Shown piece by piece: positions 43,615 through 54,018 of a stretch of DNA of 64,000 nucleotides. The position numbers and the translations under genes are program-made. Numbering within the stretch: position 1 is the first letter of the stretch; the number at the start of each line of letters is the position of its first letter. This DNA comes from an uncultured Lachnospiraceae bacterium (lineage in GTDB: Bacteria > Bacillota > Clostridia > Lachnospirales > Lachnospiraceae). The stretch is from positions 1 to 64,000 of the forward strand of contig CANQDT010000005.1 in the NCBI GenBank assembly GCA_947593735.1, read 5' to 3'. The notes under the pieces were generated by a model. That model was not told where the DNA came from. It searched no databases and was given only the letters and a program-made list of their open reading frames with translations.

Positions 43615-44766
43615 CTATTCCTGCGTTTCGGAACCTTCCGTTCCCTGCGGTTCCGCCGTATCGGACGGCGCGCTCCCGCCGTCGTCCTCCGCCGCGTTGT
43701 CCGGGAACGCATTGATGCCGTCCAGGAATGTCACTTTGGACCATTCTTCCTGATTGACGTCTTTTTCCGCGTCCCATGCTTCTTCCATGCTTTTGGTCCA
43801 TTTGTCATACTGGGAGCTAAACAGGTTCTGCTGCTCGGAGCTGACGACATTGCCCGCTTCTTCGGATTTATATTTTTCGTTCTCCGGCGAAATATACATC
43901 AGGATATGATACCCGAAATCCGATTCCGTGATAGGGCTGATCGCGCCGTCTTTTCCCGCTTTCTGAAGCGCGTCCGCGGCCTCGACATATTCCGTCGCGT
44001 AGTTGGATCTGGTCGCCTCGGAGATCGCCACATAGGATGACTTGTCCGCATTCATCTTCTCGGCGAGCTCCACGATGTCCGCTCCGTTCTGAAGCTCCCG
44101 GAGCGCTTTTTCCGCCTTTTCCTTCTGCCGCGCCTTCTTCTTGTCGCTAAAGTCTTTTCTCTCTCCCTCGTCTGTCGTCTCAAACGTCTCAAACAGCAGG
44201 TTGTATGTCAGGTTGATCTCCCCGTCCCCGACTTTTTCAAAAACCTTCTGGGCGAGAAGCTGCTGCTCATATACGCTCTGCACGAGATCTCTTGTCACGC
44301 CGTGCGCCTCCAGATCGAACGCTTTGAGGTTATTCATCGCGGCGTCCACATATCCGTCCATTCCGGTCCGGTCTTCCTCCTCGATCGAAACGCCCATCTC
44401 GTCCGCCCGGTTGCACATAACCTTTGTCATTTTGATCTGCTCGATCACTTCCCGCTTTACCATATCTTCCAGCGTGACCGGAACTTTATTGCCGTCGTCG
44501 TCTGTCTCCTCGTCCACCTGCTGGACCCACAGCTCCTCCGGCGAATACTGGCTGCTGTACTGCTGCTCATAAGTCAGCCTCTGCATGGTCGCGTACAGCC
44601 ACGCTTCGTTCAGATAAACGTCTGTATTGTCGTACGTAAACAGTAGGGGCTGTTCGTTCGCCTCCAGCTGGGCTGTCTGCTTTTTCCCGCCGCATCCGGC
44701 GAGAACGCCCGCCGCCAGAACCAGGCTTATCCCGATTGCCACGCACCGCTTGATCGCTTTTTTCAT
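43615..44766 (-). CDS. PrsA/SurA-type foldase lipoprotein
   Basis: A 383-aa exported peptidyl-prolyl isomerase-like chaperone. The signal peptide ends in lipobox LAGC (about residues 21-24), so it is membrane-anchored by lipid. An N-terminal SurA-like helical domain (about 45-190) precedes a PPIC-like domain (about 200-310; SDFGYHILMYI near its end). The tail is acidic and low in complexity (DDGGSAPSDTAEPQ). The second ATG of ATGATG (44766) fits AGGAGG best. Upstream lies locus 2 of the structured repeat. Confidence 0.85.
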   Translation of the reverse strand: MKKAIKRCVAIGISLVLAAGVLAGCGGKKQTAQLEANEQPLLFTYDNTDVYLNEAWLYATMQRLTYEQQYSSQYSPEELWVQQVDEETDDDGNKVPVTLEDMVKREVIEQIKMTKVMCNRADEMGVSIEEEDRTGMDGYVDAAMNNLKAFDLEAHGVTRDLVQSVYEQQLLAQKVFEKVGDGEINLTYNLLFETFETTDEGERKDFSDKKKARQKEKAEKALRELQNGADIVELAEKMNADKSSYVAISEATRSNYATEYVEAADALQKAGKDGAISPITESDFGYHILMYISPENEKYKSEEAGNVVSSEQQNLFSSQYDKWTKSMEEAWDAEKDVNQEEWSKVTFLDGINAFPDNAAEDDGGSAPSDTAEPQGTEGSETQE

Positions 44767-44804
44767 CATTCTCCTCCTGATGTTTTCTTCTTATTATTCC
44801 TTAC

Positions 44805-45027
44805 CGCTAGGCTCGAAAGACCTCGCCAAGCAATCCTATTATACCTTACCGCTAAGCTCGCAACTACCTCGCTAAGCTTCCAGGCATATATTCTCACTAG
44901 GCTCGACAAAACCTCGCCAAGTGATCATATTATACCTTACCGCTAAGCTCGCAACTACCTCGCTAAGCTTCCAGGCATATATTCTCACTAGGCTCGACAA
45001 AACCTCGCCAAGTGATCATATTATACC
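44805..45027. repeat. 91-bp tandem structured repeat, locus 2 (about 2.5 copies)
   Basis: Five half-units start at 44805, 44850, 44895, 44941 and 44986, again alternating 45 and 46 bp. They carry the same palindromes as locus 1 (GCTAAGC...GCTAAGC and CACTAGGC...GCCAAGTG) with different loop bases (TCGCAACTACCTC, TCGACAAAACCTC). The array runs up to the last base before the mfd stop codon. The sequence TATAAT on the minus strand at 44838-44843 would start a transcript about 65 nt before the foldase ATG. Confidence 0.9.
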
Positions 45028-48000
45028 CTATCTCTCTTTTTCTAGCAACTCATTCAAAGAATTTATCACAGAATTTACACAATTCAACATATTTTTTCCG
45101 CCCGTTTTTTTCAGATCCAGCCGGAACGCCGGCTTCGCGCCCGGGATCACTTTGAGCGCGCCGTTCCACGCAAGCAGCAGATCCCCGAGTTTTTCTACCT
45201 GCAGCCGCGTCTCCGGATGCATGGAAAGTACGATTTCTCTTCCTTTCTGGGCGATCTCCGTTACGCGCGCCTCATTCGCGCGGGCGCGCAGCAGCGCGAT
45301 ATCCAGCAAATGCTCCACTGCCGCCGGCAGATCGCCGAAGCGGTCCGTCAGCTCATCCTGCATCTCCTCCCGGTCATCCTCGGTCGCGATCCCGGCAATG
45401 CGCTTGTACAGCTCCAGTTTCTGGCTTTCATTCCGCACATACGTATCCGGGATATAGGCGTCTATCGATACATCGACAGCCGTTTCAAAGGAATCTTCCT
45501 TTTTCAGCCCTTTGAGCCTTGTTACCGCCTCATTCAGCATTTTGCAGTACAGGTCGTAGCCGACCGCCTCCATGTGCCCGGATTGTTTCGCCCCGAGCAG
45601 GTTGCCCGCGCCGCGGATCTCCAGATCACGCATCGCGATCTTGTAGCCGGAGCCGAGATCGGTAAATTCCCGTATCGCCTGCAGGCGTTTTTCCGCTGTT
45701 TCCGTGATCATCCGGTCTCTCCGGTACATGAAAAACGCGTATGCCGTCCGGTTCGACCGTCCGACCCGCCCCCGGAGCTGATAGAGCTGGGCAAGGCCGA
45801 GTTTATCGGAATCGTGAATAATCATCGTATTGACATTGCTGATGTCAAGACCGGTCTCAATGATCGTCGTGGACACAAGCACGTCGATCTCCTTGTTGAT
45901 AAAGCGCAGCATGATCGATTCCAGCTCGCGCTCGCTCATTTGCCCGTGCGCGTACGACACCGTGACGTCCGGCACGAGCTTCTGTAAGCGCGCCGTGATG
46001 TCGTCGATCGTGTTGACACGGTTATAGACATAATATACCTGCCCGCCCCGGCTGATTTCCCTTAAAATCGCCTCGCGGATCAGTTCCTCATTAAATTCCA
46101 GCACATAGGTCTGAATCGCCCTGCGGTCCATCGGCGGTTCTTCCAGCAGGCTCATATCCCGGATCCCGATCAGGCTCATATGCAGCGTCCGCGGGATCGG
46201 CGTCGCGCTCAGCGACAGGACGTCCACGCTCTTTTTTAACAGCTTGATCTTTTCCTTGTGCGACACTCCGAACCGCTGTTCCTCGTCGATGATCAGCAGA
46301 CCAAGGTCTTTATACTGAACGTCCCTGGATAATATCCGGTGCGTTCCGATCACAATATCCACGCGCCCCTTTTTCAGCCCCTCCACGGTCGCTTTCTGCT
46401 GGGACGCGTTGCGGAAACGGGACAGCATTTCGACCGTGATCGGGTAGTCCTTCATCCGTTCCACAAACGTATTATAATGCTGCTGCGCCAGGATCGTGGT
46501 GGGGACCAGATAAACGACCTGCTTCCCCTCTGTGACCGCCTTAAACGCCGCCCGGATCGCGACCTCCGTTTTTCCGTAGCCCACATCGCCGCAGATCAGC
46601 CGGTCCATGATTTTCCTGCTCTCCATATCCTTCTTCGTATCCTCGATCGCGCGAAGCTGGTCATACGTTTCTTCATAGGGAAACAGTTCTTCAAATTCTC
46701 TCTGCCACGGCGTATCCGGACTGTAACAATAGCCCTCCGTCATCTGCCTCGCCGCGTACAGTTCCACGAGCTCTTTCGCGATCTCTTTCACCTGACCGCG
46801 CACTTTCGCCTTCGTCCTTGCCCACTGCTCCCCGCCGAGCTTATTCAGTTTGGGCGATCTGGCGTCCGCCGACGCGTACTTCTGGATCAGGTCCAGTCCC
46901 GTGGCGGGAATAAACAGCTTGCTCCCGCCCAGGTATTCGATGCTGATATAATCCTTTGTCGCCCCGTCGATGTCGATCTTCTCGATCCCCTTATATATTC
47001 CGACGCCATGGCTCTCATGAACCACATAATCCCCGACGGAAATATCGGAAAAGCTGTTGATCCGCTCGCCCTTCCCGGCATACTGCTTCTTCCGGGCAGC
47101 CCTCTTTTCCCTCCGGGAGAAAATATCATTCTCCGCGATGATGATCTGCCGCCAGTCCGGGTACTCGAATCCTTTCGGCAGCCTGCCTGCCGCGACTACG
47201 ATCGTCCCTTCCCCGACCGGCTCGTCCAGATTTTCCCGGTACAGCGCGTCAACCTCATTATACCGGATATCCTCCGTCAGCTTTTTTGCCCTCACGCCGG
47301 ACGGCGCCAGAATTACGATCCGGTATTTTTGCCGTTTCCAGTTCTTCAGGTCGCGGATGAGATCCGGGAAATCATTGTGATACGACGGGACGGAACGGAC
47401 GTTCATGCTAAAGGTCGCCTTTGGCGGGACCGTCCCGGTCCCGGTCGCCAGCGTGCTCAAGAATACCGTCTTCTGCGCGCACGCGGCAGCCATGGTTTCC
47501 TTTGCGGAAAACAGTACCTTCGCCTGGGTCGGGAGAATATAGCCTCCCTCCAGCCTTCCCTTCATGCTTTCCTGAAATTCCCGTTCATAGCCCTCGGCGC
47601 GTTCCATCACGCGCGCCGGCTCGTCAATAAAAAAGAGGCTGTCCTCGTTTTTCCAGTAATCCAAAAAAGAAACGGTCCTGCGGAAAAAAAATTCAATATA
47701 GCTGTCCAGCCCGCTGCTGGCGTGAAATTCCGCCAACTCTTCCTTTGCCTGCGCCGTTTCGCGCCGGATCCGCGCGCAGGCTTCCGTCTGTCCCGCTTCC
47801 TTCAGCGCGTCCGCATAGCTCTGGTACTCCCGCTCCATCCGGGCGATTCCCGCGCGGATCCGCTCGTCCGTAAGCACCATCTCCGACGCGGGATAAATCG
47901 TGATCCCGCTGATCCGCTCCATGGACCGCTGGCTTTCCACGTCAAACCGCCGGATCGAATCCACTTCTTCTCCCCACAGCTCGATCCGGCACGGATTGTC

Positions 48001-48555
48001 CTCCGTCAGCGGGAACACGTCGATAATATCGCCGCGGATGCTGAACTGACCCGGCGTCTCCACCTGATAATTTTTTTCATATCCGAGCATGACAAGCTGC
48101 CGCCGGAGCTGTTCGGTGTCGATCCGGGACGTCTCGTCCAGATAGATCACATGCTCCTCCCACTCCTCCAGCGGGCAGAGGCGATCCATCGCGCCGTCAA
48201 CCGTCATGATGATCGTCGCGCGCTCCGCCTCATAGAGCTTCTGCATGGCACGGATGCGCTGCCGCATGATCGCGTGCCCGTGAATATCCGCGCTGTAAAA
48301 AAGAACGTCCCTGGCGGGATACAGATATACGCGCCGGTCAAAAAAACGGTAGCTCTCATACAATTCTTTCGCGCGCGCCTCGCTGTGCGTAAGAATGATC
48401 CGGAACTGGCAATCCTGCGCCAGATTATAGATCAGGTGCGGTTTCTGCACGTCAATGCAGCCGGTCACCAGAAGCGGCAGCCTGCCGGTGTGGATTGCCT
48501 GTTTTATTTTTTTCAGTTCCTCCGACTGAAGCAGAGGCTGATTGATCGCTTTCAT
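45028..48555 (-). CDS. mfd: Transcription-repair coupling factor
   Basis: A 1175-aa helicase that removes RNA polymerase stalled at DNA lesions and recruits UvrA. The UvrB-like N-terminus covers about 1-350, the RNA polymerase interaction domain about 500-560 ([15 protein letters not shown]), then the RecG-like motor with Walker [12 protein letters not shown] (about 648-658), DEEQRFG and the TRG motif, and the C-terminal D7 domain. Full length. It overlaps pth by 4 bp. Confidence 0.97.
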   Translation of the reverse strand: MKAINQPLLQSEELKKIKQAIHTGRLPLLVTGCIDVQKPHLIYNLAQDCQFRIILTHSEARAKELYESYRFFDRRVYLYPARDVLFYSADIHGHAIMRQRIRAMQKLYEAERATIIMTVDGAMDRLCPLEEWEEHVIYLDETSRIDTEQLRRQLVMLGYEKNYQVETPGQFSIRGDIIDVFPLTEDNPCRIELWGEEVDSIRRFDVESQRSMERISGITIYPASEMVLTDERIRAGIARMEREYQSYADALKEAGQTEACARIRRETAQAKEELAEFHASSGLDSYIEFFFRRTVSFLDYWKNEDSLFFIDEPARVMERAEGYEREFQESMKGRLEGGYILPTQAKVLFSAKETMAAACAQKTVFLSTLATGTGTVPPKATFSMNVRSVPSYHNDFPDLIRDLKNWKRQKYRIVILAPSGVRAKKLTEDIRYNEVDALYRENLDEPVGEGTIVVAAGRLPKGFEYPDWRQIIIAENDIFSRREKRAARKKQYAGKGERINSFSDISVGDYVVHESHGVGIYKGIEKIDIDGATKDYISIEYLGGSKLFIPATGLDLIQKYASADARSPKLNKLGGEQWARTKAKVRGQVKEIAKELVELYAARQMTEGYCYSPDTPWQREFEELFPYEETYDQLRAIEDTKKDMESRKIMDRLICGDVGYGKTEVAIRAAFKAVTEGKQVVYLVPTTILAQQHYNTFVERMKDYPITVEMLSRFRNASQQKATVEGLKKGRVDIVIGTHRILSRDVQYKDLGLLIIDEEQRFGVSHKEKIKLLKKSVDVLSLSATPIPRTLHMSLIGIRDMSLLEEPPMDRRAIQTYVLEFNEELIREAILREISRGGQVYYVYNRVNTIDDITARLQKLVPDVTVSYAHGQMSERELESIMLRFINKEIDVLVSTTIIETGLDISNVNTMIIHDSDKLGLAQLYQLRGRVGRSNRTAYAFFMYRRDRMITETAEKRLQAIREFTDLGSGYKIAMRDLEIRGAGNLLGAKQSGHMEAVGYDLYCKMLNEAVTRLKGLKKEDSFETAVDVSIDAYIPDTYVRNESQKLELYKRIAGIATEDDREEMQDELTDRFGDLPAAVEHLLDIALLRARANEARVTEIAQKGREIVLSMHPETRLQVEKLGDLLLAWNGALKVIPGAKPAFRLDLKKTGGKNMLNCVNSVINSLNELLEKER

Positions 48556-49121
48556 CGCCTGACTCCGTTAAATTCATTCATCGCTGTCCCGATATCCTTG
48601 CTGATCATTGTATAAACCGCCTCGCAGGCGCGGTCGGTCGCCTCGTCCATGATCGGGATCTCCTCTCTCGTGAACCGTCCCAGCACGTAATCCGCAAGAT
48701 CCTGCCATGCCGGGCGCTCCCCCACTCCGATCTTGACTCTCGGAAACTCGTTTGTCCCGAGATGGGCGATCACGCTTTTGATCCCGTTATGCCCGCCCGC
48801 GCTTCCTTTCGCGCGGATCCGCAGCTGTCCCACAGCGAGGCTCACATCATCCGACAGAAGGATGATATCCTCCGGGCGGATCTTATAAAAATCCGCCATT
48901 GCCCGGACGCTCTCGCCGCTGTTATTCATGAAGGTTTCCGGCTTTGCGAGCAAAACCGTCTCCGTTCCGATTTTCCCTTTCCCGATCAGTGCCCGGTGTT
49001 TTTTCGTCCCGACCGGGATCAGAAACGCATCTGCTATTTTATCTATGGCGTGATATCCGATATTATGTCTGGTTCCCACATATTTGCTCCCCGGATTCCC
49101 GAGGCCGACGATCAGTTTCAT
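48552..49121 (-). CDS. pth: Peptidyl-tRNA hydrolase
   Basis: Recycles peptidyl-tRNA released from ribosomes. The 189-aa protein has the GLGNPGSKYVGTRHNIGY motif (residues 6-23, catalytic His near 19), FMNNSGESV (about 64-72) and SDDVSLAVGQLRIRAKGSAGGHNG (about 90-113, catalytic Asp). The pth-mfd-foldase order is common in Firmicutes. Confidence 0.97.
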   Translation of the reverse strand: MKLIVGLGNPGSKYVGTRHNIGYHAIDKIADAFLIPVGTKKHRALIGKGKIGTETVLLAKPETFMNNSGESVRAMADFYKIRPEDIILLSDDVSLAVGQLRIRAKGSAGGHNGIKSVIAHLGTNEFPRVKIGVGERPAWQDLADYVLGRFTREEIPIMDEATDRACEAVYTMISKDIGTAMNEFNGVRR

Positions 49122-49176
49122 GCTTCTTTTCCCCGCATTTCTTTTTACTGCCCTTTATCATACTTGAAAAAAGGAC

Positions 49177-49208
49177 AAAAAGCAAGAGAGCCGCGTTCTG
49201 CGGCTCTC
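49177..49208 (-). terminator. Terminator after spoVG
   Basis: Inverted repeat AGAGCCGC (49187-49194) with GCGGCTCT (49200-49207), followed on the minus strand by CTTGCTTTTTG; about 50 bp past the spoVG stop. A GC-rich palindromic stretch at 49221-49252 lies between. Confidence 0.8.
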
Positions 49209-49258
49209 CTGCCCGGAGATGCCGGCGCCGCGACAAGCGGCGGCCGGCGCCATATCCC

Positions 49259-49540
49259 TTATACAGCGATATCCCCTTCCTCCTCCACCAGCGATTCTTC
49301 GTATTTCTGGAGAATCAGCTCCTGGATTCGGCCGCGTGTTTCTGAATTGATCGGGTGGGCAATATCGCGATATTCCCCATCTGCGGTTCTACGGCTCGGC
49401 ATTGCGATAAAAAGGCCTTTCTCGCCTTCGATTACCTTGATGTCGTGCACGACAAACTCATTGTCAATCGTGATAGAAACAACTGCCTTCATTTTTCCGT
49501 CTTTCGGGACTTTCCTCACACGCACATCTGTAATCTGCAT
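49259..49540 (-). CDS. spoVG: Septation regulator SpoVG
   Basis: A 93-aa conserved RNA/DNA-binding regulator. [11 protein letters not shown] at the start, [19 protein letters not shown] (about 21-39) and the [18 protein letters not shown] block (48-65) identify it. GAAGGGGG precedes the ATG. Monocistronic with its own terminator. Confidence 0.96.
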   Translation of the reverse strand: MQITDVRVRKVPKDGKMKAVVSITIDNEFVVHDIKVIEGEKGLFIAMPSRRTADGEYRDIAHPINSETRGRIQELILQKYEESLVEEEGDIAV

Positions 49541-49608
49541 ACAGTACCCCCTTCTACATTCATGTGCATATTAACGGTTACTTTGTGTGTGATTGGGTTG
49601 ACAAGTTT

Positions 49609-50733
49609 CTATAATACATAACGCACGTTGTTCTCAACAACAACTTTTATCTTGTCGTTTTCGCCAACATGAGTTGTATTCGCCCGAAGCGTATCGCGAC
49701 TCTCTACGATGCAGTTTTCTATGTGTGAATTGTCCCCGATATATACGCTGTTCAGTACGATGGAATTTTTGATCGTACAGTTATTGCCAACGTATACGTC
49801 TTTAAACAATACGGAGTTTTCTACCCGGCCGTTGATGATGCAGCCGGAAGAAATGATACTGTTGCTTACCTCCGAACCCGGATTGTATTTCGCCGGCGGC
49901 AGATCGTCCACCTTTGAATATACGTCCGGATATGTCTTGAAGAAATAATCGCGGATCTCTTTTTTGAGGAAATCCATATTGACCTCATAATAAGCGTCCA
50001 CGGTCGAAATATTTCTCCAGTAAGTATCCATCTTATATGCGTAAATATTTTTCACGTCCTTGTACCGCATAATGACGTCCATGACAAAATTGGTCCTGCC
50101 CTCCTGATGGCATTTCTCCAGCAGGTCGATCAGCTGGCGCCTGCGGATCACATAAATCCCCGCCGATACAAGGCGCGTCTTCGCGCGCAGCGGTTTTTCC
50201 TCAAAATCAATGATCCGGTCCCTGTCGTCCGTCACCGCGATGCCAAAACGAGTAATCTCGTCCATTCCCTCCGGGAGCTCCTTGCATACGACCGTGATAT
50301 CCGCTCCCTTCGCAATGTGGTATTCCAGAACTTTATTATAATCCAGCTTGTATACGCCGTCCCCTGCCGTAATGACTACATACGGCTCATGGCTTGCCTT
50401 GAGGAAATTGATATTCTGGTACAGCGCGTCCGCCGTGCCCTGGTACCACATGCTGTTGTCCGGCGTGATCGTCGGCGTGAACGTATACAGACCACCCTGC
50501 TTCCGCCCGAAGTCCCACCATTTGGAGGAACTGAGGTGATCGTTCAGCGATCTTGAATTATATTGGGTAAATACCGCCACTTTCTGAATGTGGGAGTTGG
50601 ACATATTGCTCAATGTAAAATCGATCGCGCGAAAAGAACCCGCGACCGGCATCGCCGCTACCGCCCTCTTTGCCGTCAGCTCTCCCATCTTACCGCTGTT
50701 TCCGCCTGCCAAAACAATTCCTATCGCTCTCAT
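49609..50733 (-). CDS. glgD: Glucose-1-phosphate adenylyltransferase subunit GlgD
   Basis: A 374-aa regulatory-type subunit of ADP-glucose pyrophosphorylase. It starts [26 protein letters not shown] with a [10 protein letters not shown] loop in place of the GGQGSRLG of the catalytic subunit, and ends in left-handed beta-helix repeats ([26 protein letters not shown]). It overlaps glgC by 4 bp, consistent with a GlgC-GlgD heteromer. Confidence 0.94.
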   Translation of the reverse strand: MRAIGIVLAGGNSGKMGELTAKRAVAAMPVAGSFRAIDFTLSNMSNSHIQKVAVFTQYNSRSLNDHLSSSKWWDFGRKQGGLYTFTPTITPDNSMWYQGTADALYQNINFLKASHEPYVVITAGDGVYKLDYNKVLEYHIAKGADITVVCKELPEGMDEITRFGIAVTDDRDRIIDFEEKPLRAKTRLVSAGIYVIRRRQLIDLLEKCHQEGRTNFVMDVIMRYKDVKNIYAYKMDTYWRNISTVDAYYEVNMDFLKKEIRDYFFKTYPDVYSKVDDLPPAKYNPGSEVSNSIISSGCIINGRVENSVLFKDVYVGNNCTIKNSIVLNSVYIGDNSHIENCIVESRDTLRANTTHVGENDKIKVVVENNVRYVL

Positions 50734-52004
50734 ACCGCTTCACCGCCTTTGATCAAAGTCTCGCCGCTCGCCAGAATGCCGTCCGGATAATCGTCGATCG
50801 TCGTTATGCCGGCAATGGCGACATTTTTGCCGACCCGCACGCCGCCCGGGATCACGCTGCCCTCCCCGATGGCGACCAGGCCGTCTGAATAGATATGCGG
50901 CTTTTCTTTATTCGGCGCTTCCTCAAAAGCGCCAAGCTCAACGCCCGCTCCGATCGTGGACTGCTCCGCGATGATCGCTTTCCGGACCGTTGAATCCCTG
51001 CCGATCGTGACGTTGTTCATGATAATGGAATCCCGGATATCGCACCCTTCTTCTATCGTCACGCCCGAACCGATGACGCAGTTCCGGACTTGTCCATAGA
51101 TCTCGGTGCCCTCTCCGATGATCGTACCGCAGATGCTGGAGTCCGCGGACAGATATTGCGGCGGCAATGTATCGTTCTTGGTATAGATCCGCCAGAATTC
51201 TTCATATAAATTAAACTCCGGGATAATATCGATCAGTTCCATATTGGCTTCCCAGTATGAACTGAGCGTCCCTACGTCTTTCCAGTATCCCTGGAATTCA
51301 TAGGCGCATACCTTGCTTCCCCTCTCATGGCAATACGGGATCACATGCTTCCCGAAATCGCAGTTCGGCTGCTCCGACAGCGCCTGCAGTGACTCCTTCA
51401 GCAGCTTCCAGTTAAAGATGTAGATCCCCATCGACGCTTTGTTGCTTCTCGGGTGTTCCGGTTTTTCTTCAAATTCCGTGATCTTTCCCGTATCGTCGGT
51501 AATGACAACGCCGAACCGGCTCGCTTCCTCCATCGGCACCTCGTATGTGGCGATCGTGATGTCCGCGCCGCTTGACTTGTGGTAATCCAACATCATCTCG
51601 TAATCCATCTTATAAATATGGTCGCCGGAAAGGATCAGGACATATTCCGGATTATAATACTCCATATAATCAATATTCTGATAAATGGCATTCGCCGTGC
51701 CGGTATACCAGTCCGTATTCTCGCTCTTTTCATACGGCGGAAGCACGGTCACGCCTCCTACGTTCCGGTCCAGATCCCACGGGATCCCGATCCCGATATG
51801 CTGATTCAGCCGGAGCGGCTGGTACTGCGTCAGCACGCCGACCGTATCGATCCCTGAATTTATGCAGTTGCTCAGTGGAAAATCGATGATCTTATATTTC
51901 CCGCCAAACGCAACTGCGGGCTTTGCCAGCTTAGAGGTAAGAACTCCAAGTCTGCTACCTTGTCCGCCCGCCAATAACATGGCAATCATTTCCTTTTTAA
52001 TCAT
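50730..52004 (-). CDS. glgC: Glucose-1-phosphate adenylyltransferase, catalytic subunit
   Basis: Makes ADP-glucose for glycogen synthesis. The 424-aa protein has the [11 protein letters not shown] nucleotide loop (13-23), [19 protein letters not shown] (27-45) and GDHIYKMDY (about 125-133), and a beta-helix C-terminal domain. GAGAGGTGAG precedes the ATG; a promoter stands at 52032-52060. Glycogen synthase and branching genes are not in the window. Confidence 0.96.
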   Translation of the reverse strand: MIKKEMIAMLLAGGQGSRLGVLTSKLAKPAVAFGGKYKIIDFPLSNCINSGIDTVGVLTQYQPLRLNQHIGIGIPWDLDRNVGGVTVLPPYEKSENTDWYTGTANAIYQNIDYMEYYNPEYVLILSGDHIYKMDYEMMLDYHKSSGADITIATYEVPMEEASRFGVVITDDTGKITEFEEKPEHPRSNKASMGIYIFNWKLLKESLQALSEQPNCDFGKHVIPYCHERGSKVCAYEFQGYWKDVGTLSSYWEANMELIDIIPEFNLYEEFWRIYTKNDTLPPQYLSADSSICGTIIGEGTEIYGQVRNCVIGSGVTIEEGCDIRDSIIMNNVTIGRDSTVRKAIIAEQSTIGAGVELGAFEEAPNKEKPHIYSDGLVAIGEGSVIPGGVRVGKNVAIAGITTIDDYPDGILASGETLIKGGEAV

Positions 52005-52031
52005 ACTCTCACCTCTCTTACGATAATATTT

Positions 52032-52060
52032 ATTATAACATCAAATTTGGTAAATGTGAA
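52032..52060 (-). promoter_or_regulatory. SigA-type promoter for glgCD
   Basis: TTCACA (52055-52060) and TATAAT (52032-52037) on the minus strand, 17-bp spacer, about 30 bp before the glgC ATG. Confidence 0.7.
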
Positions 52061-52148
52061 TAAAATTTTTTGAAAATTTTTCAATAATTTGGTATATTTT
52101 CCTCGATTTTTGTCACACCACAAGATTTAGTGTTTTTTCCCCGAAACC

Positions 52149-52177
52149 TTGATTATTTAGTGATATTGTTCTATAAT
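52149..52177 (+). promoter_or_regulatory. SigA-type promoter for murC
   Basis: TTGATT (52149-52154), 17-bp spacer, TATAAT (52172-52177). The predicted start near 52184 gives a leader of about 170 nt before murC. Together with 52032-52060 it marks the divergent glgC/murC region; the DNA between is AT-rich without other features. Confidence 0.7.
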
Positions 52178-52183
52178 TGAGAT

Positions 52184-52354
52184 ACATGAGAACGCGTCCC
52201 GGGACCAGGACGGCATTGAAACGGCTGCGGGACCGCGGAAGCATATCATACGGGCGGCATACGCGCATCCATGGGGCGGCGCACGTTTCCTGTCTTTTTC
52301 GGATGCCGGTTTTTCGCATATTCCGCCGCAAACCGTAGTCGGGAGGAATCTTAT
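52184..52354 (+). other. Long GC-rich leader of murC
   Basis: About 170 nt of GC-rich sequence between the promoter and the murC ATG, unlike the AT-rich intergenic DNA around it. It holds a 50-codon open frame (52186-52338; starts MRTRPGTRTALKRL, very basic) whose ATG lies within about 3 nt of the predicted transcript start and has no ribosome site. It may be a structured leader, a leaderless small ORF, or just a decayed fragment; I cannot tell. Confidence 0.4.
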
Positions 52355-53737
52355 ATGTACAAACTGAATTTTGACAAGGCGATTCATGTCCATTTTATCG
52401 GGATCGGCGGCGTAAGCATGAGCGGGCTCGCGGAAATCCTTCTGCGCGCCGGCTTCCCCGTATCCGGTTCGGACCGGTCGTCCTCCGCGGCGACCGAACG
52501 CCTCCAGTCGCTTGGCGCGACCGTCTCGATCGGTCAGCGCGCGTCCAACATCACGGACGACATCGACCTCGTCGTCTACACCGCGGCGATCCATGAAGAT
52601 AATCCGGAGCTTCGCGCCGTGCGGGAAAAAGGGATCCCGGCGATCACGCGCGCGTCCCTTCTCGGTCAGATCATGGCGAACTACCGGTACGCGATCGGCG
52701 TAGCCGGTACGCACGGAAAGACGACGACCACCTCCATGCTGTCCCATATCCTGCTTGCCGCGGAACTTGACCCTACGATCTCTGTCGGAGGGAACTTGAA
52801 AACCATCGGCGGCAATATCCGGGTCGGGCAGTCCGACGTTTTTCTCGCGGAGGCGTGCGAATATACAAACAGCTTCCTTGCGCTTTTCCCAACGATCGCC
52901 GTCATCTTAAACGTGGAAGAAGACCACATGGACTTTTTCCATGACCTGCATGAGATCGAAACTTCTTTCAAGCAGTACGCCGGGCTCCTCCCGGACGATA
53001 CCGGCGTCCTCGTCATAAACGGCGATATGGACAGTTTTTCTTATATTGTACAGGATCTGTCCTGTCAGATCTTCACTTTTGGCGTCGGGAGCCAGAATGA
53101 TTATTATCCGGACCATATCACTTATGACGAGCTTGGGAACAGCCATTTCGACGTCATGGAGCGGGGGACGCTCCTCTTTCACGCCGATCTCTCGGTTCCC
53201 GGGCTTCACAATATCACAAACGCGCTGGCTTCCATCGCGGTAGCCCGGAGCCTGCACATCGACTGCTCCGCGATCCGGGAAGGGCTCGTCTCATTCTCCG
53301 GCGCGGATCGTCGGTTCGAATACAAGGGAACGGTCGGCGGCGTGACGGTCGTGGACGATTACGCGCACCATCCTACCGAGATCCGCTCGACGCTCCTTGC
53401 GGCGGCGAGCTACCCGCACAGGGAGCTTTGGACCGTGTTCCAGCCGCACACATATACAAGGACGCGGGCGTTTCTACATGATTTCGCGGACGCGCTCTCC
53501 CTGAGCGACCACATTATCCTGACCGATATTTACGCGGCGCGCGAGGCGGACACGGGCGAGGTTTCCTCCGCCGACATCCAGTCGCTTCTGGAAGAAAAAG
53601 GGTGCGATGTGCATTACTTCCACTCGTTTGACGAGATCGAAAATTTTATTTTAGAAAATTGTTCCGGTAATGATTTGTTGATAACTATGGGAGCCGGAGA
53701 CGTGGTACTTATTGGAGAACGGCTTCTCGGATTGTAG
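52355..53737 (+). CDS. murC: UDP-N-acetylmuramate--L-alanine ligase
   Basis: Adds L-alanine to UDP-MurNAc in peptidoglycan precursor synthesis. The 460-aa protein has the N-terminal HFIGIGGVSMSGLAEIL (9-25), the ATP loop GVAGTHGKTTTTSML (about 114-128) and VVDDYAHHPTEI (about 335-346). The start at 52355 follows GGGAGG. First gene of the rightward block; a DnaA-box cluster begins one base after its stop. Confidence 0.96.
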   Translation: MYKLNFDKAIHVHFIGIGGVSMSGLAEILLRAGFPVSGSDRSSSAATERLQSLGATVSIGQRASNITDDIDLVVYTAAIHEDNPELRAVREKGIPAITRASLLGQIMANYRYAIGVAGTHGKTTTTSMLSHILLAAELDPTISVGGNLKTIGGNIRVGQSDVFLAEACEYTNSFLALFPTIAVILNVEEDHMDFFHDLHEIETSFKQYAGLLPDDTGVLVINGDMDSFSYIVQDLSCQIFTFGVGSQNDYYPDHITYDELGNSHFDVMERGTLLFHADLSVPGLHNITNALASIAVARSLHIDCSAIREGLVSFSGADRRFEYKGTVGGVTVVDDYAHHPTEIRSTLLAAASYPHRELWTVFQPHTYTRTRAFLHDFADALSLSDHIILTDIYAAREADTGEVSSADIQSLLEEKGCDVHYFHSFDEIENFILENCSGNDLLITMGAGDVVLIGERLLGL

Positions 53738-53919
53738 TTATCCACATTATCCACCGGCTTATACACAACCAACTTGTCCACAACGACCGCGGGGCTCTGT
53801 CCATCGTTTCCAAAAACTGGATAGCGGAAAATCTTTGTAAATAAAGGGTTTTCGACAAATTACCCCCCCCGGTCCCCAAAATTTTACATTGAGTTGTCCA
53901 CGAATCCACATTATCCACA
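53738..53919 (+). promoter_or_regulatory. Cluster of DnaA boxes upstream of the dnaD/dnaC operon
   Basis: Boxes in the same orientation: TTATCCACA (53738), TTATCCACC (53747), TTATACACA (53759), TTGTCCACA (53774), TTGTCCACG (53894), GAATCCACA (53902) and TTATCCACA (53911). Two match the consensus TTATCCACA exactly and the others differ by one or two bases. The 110-bp gap between the two groups contains a run of eight C (near 53863). The cluster stands just before the promoter of replication-loader genes. Confidence 0.85.
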
Positions 53920-53956
53920 ATCCCGCCTGATCTGCCCTTTGCGTACATCTGTTCGC

Positions 53957-53985
53957 TTTTCAATTTTTTTCCGCTGTGCTATAAT
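53957..53985 (+). promoter_or_regulatory. Promoter of the dnaD-domain gene (extended -10)
   Basis: TGCTATAAT gives an extended -10 (TATAAT at 53980-53985); TTTTCA at 53957-53962 is a weak -35 with a 17-bp spacer. It lies about 40 bp after the last DnaA box. Confidence 0.65.
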
Positions 53986-54018
53986 GGGCAACGATAAAAA
54001 CAGATGAGGTGAAACGCA

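Noticed and set aside
46339..48615. 758-codon open frame antisense to mfd
   Set aside because: It lies opposite the complete, motif-bearing mfd gene, is rich in Arg, His and Leu as mirrored GC-rich frames are, and shows no family motif or ribosome site.
49587..49614. Promoter TTGACA...TATAAT on the + strand near the end of glgD
   Set aside because: The hexamers are only 6 bp apart, too close for RNA polymerase, and no rightward gene follows.
53738..53919. Chromosomal origin oriC
   Set aside because: Several DnaA boxes are present, but dnaA, dnaN, recF and gyrase genes are absent and the boxes fit a promoter-upstream cluster.
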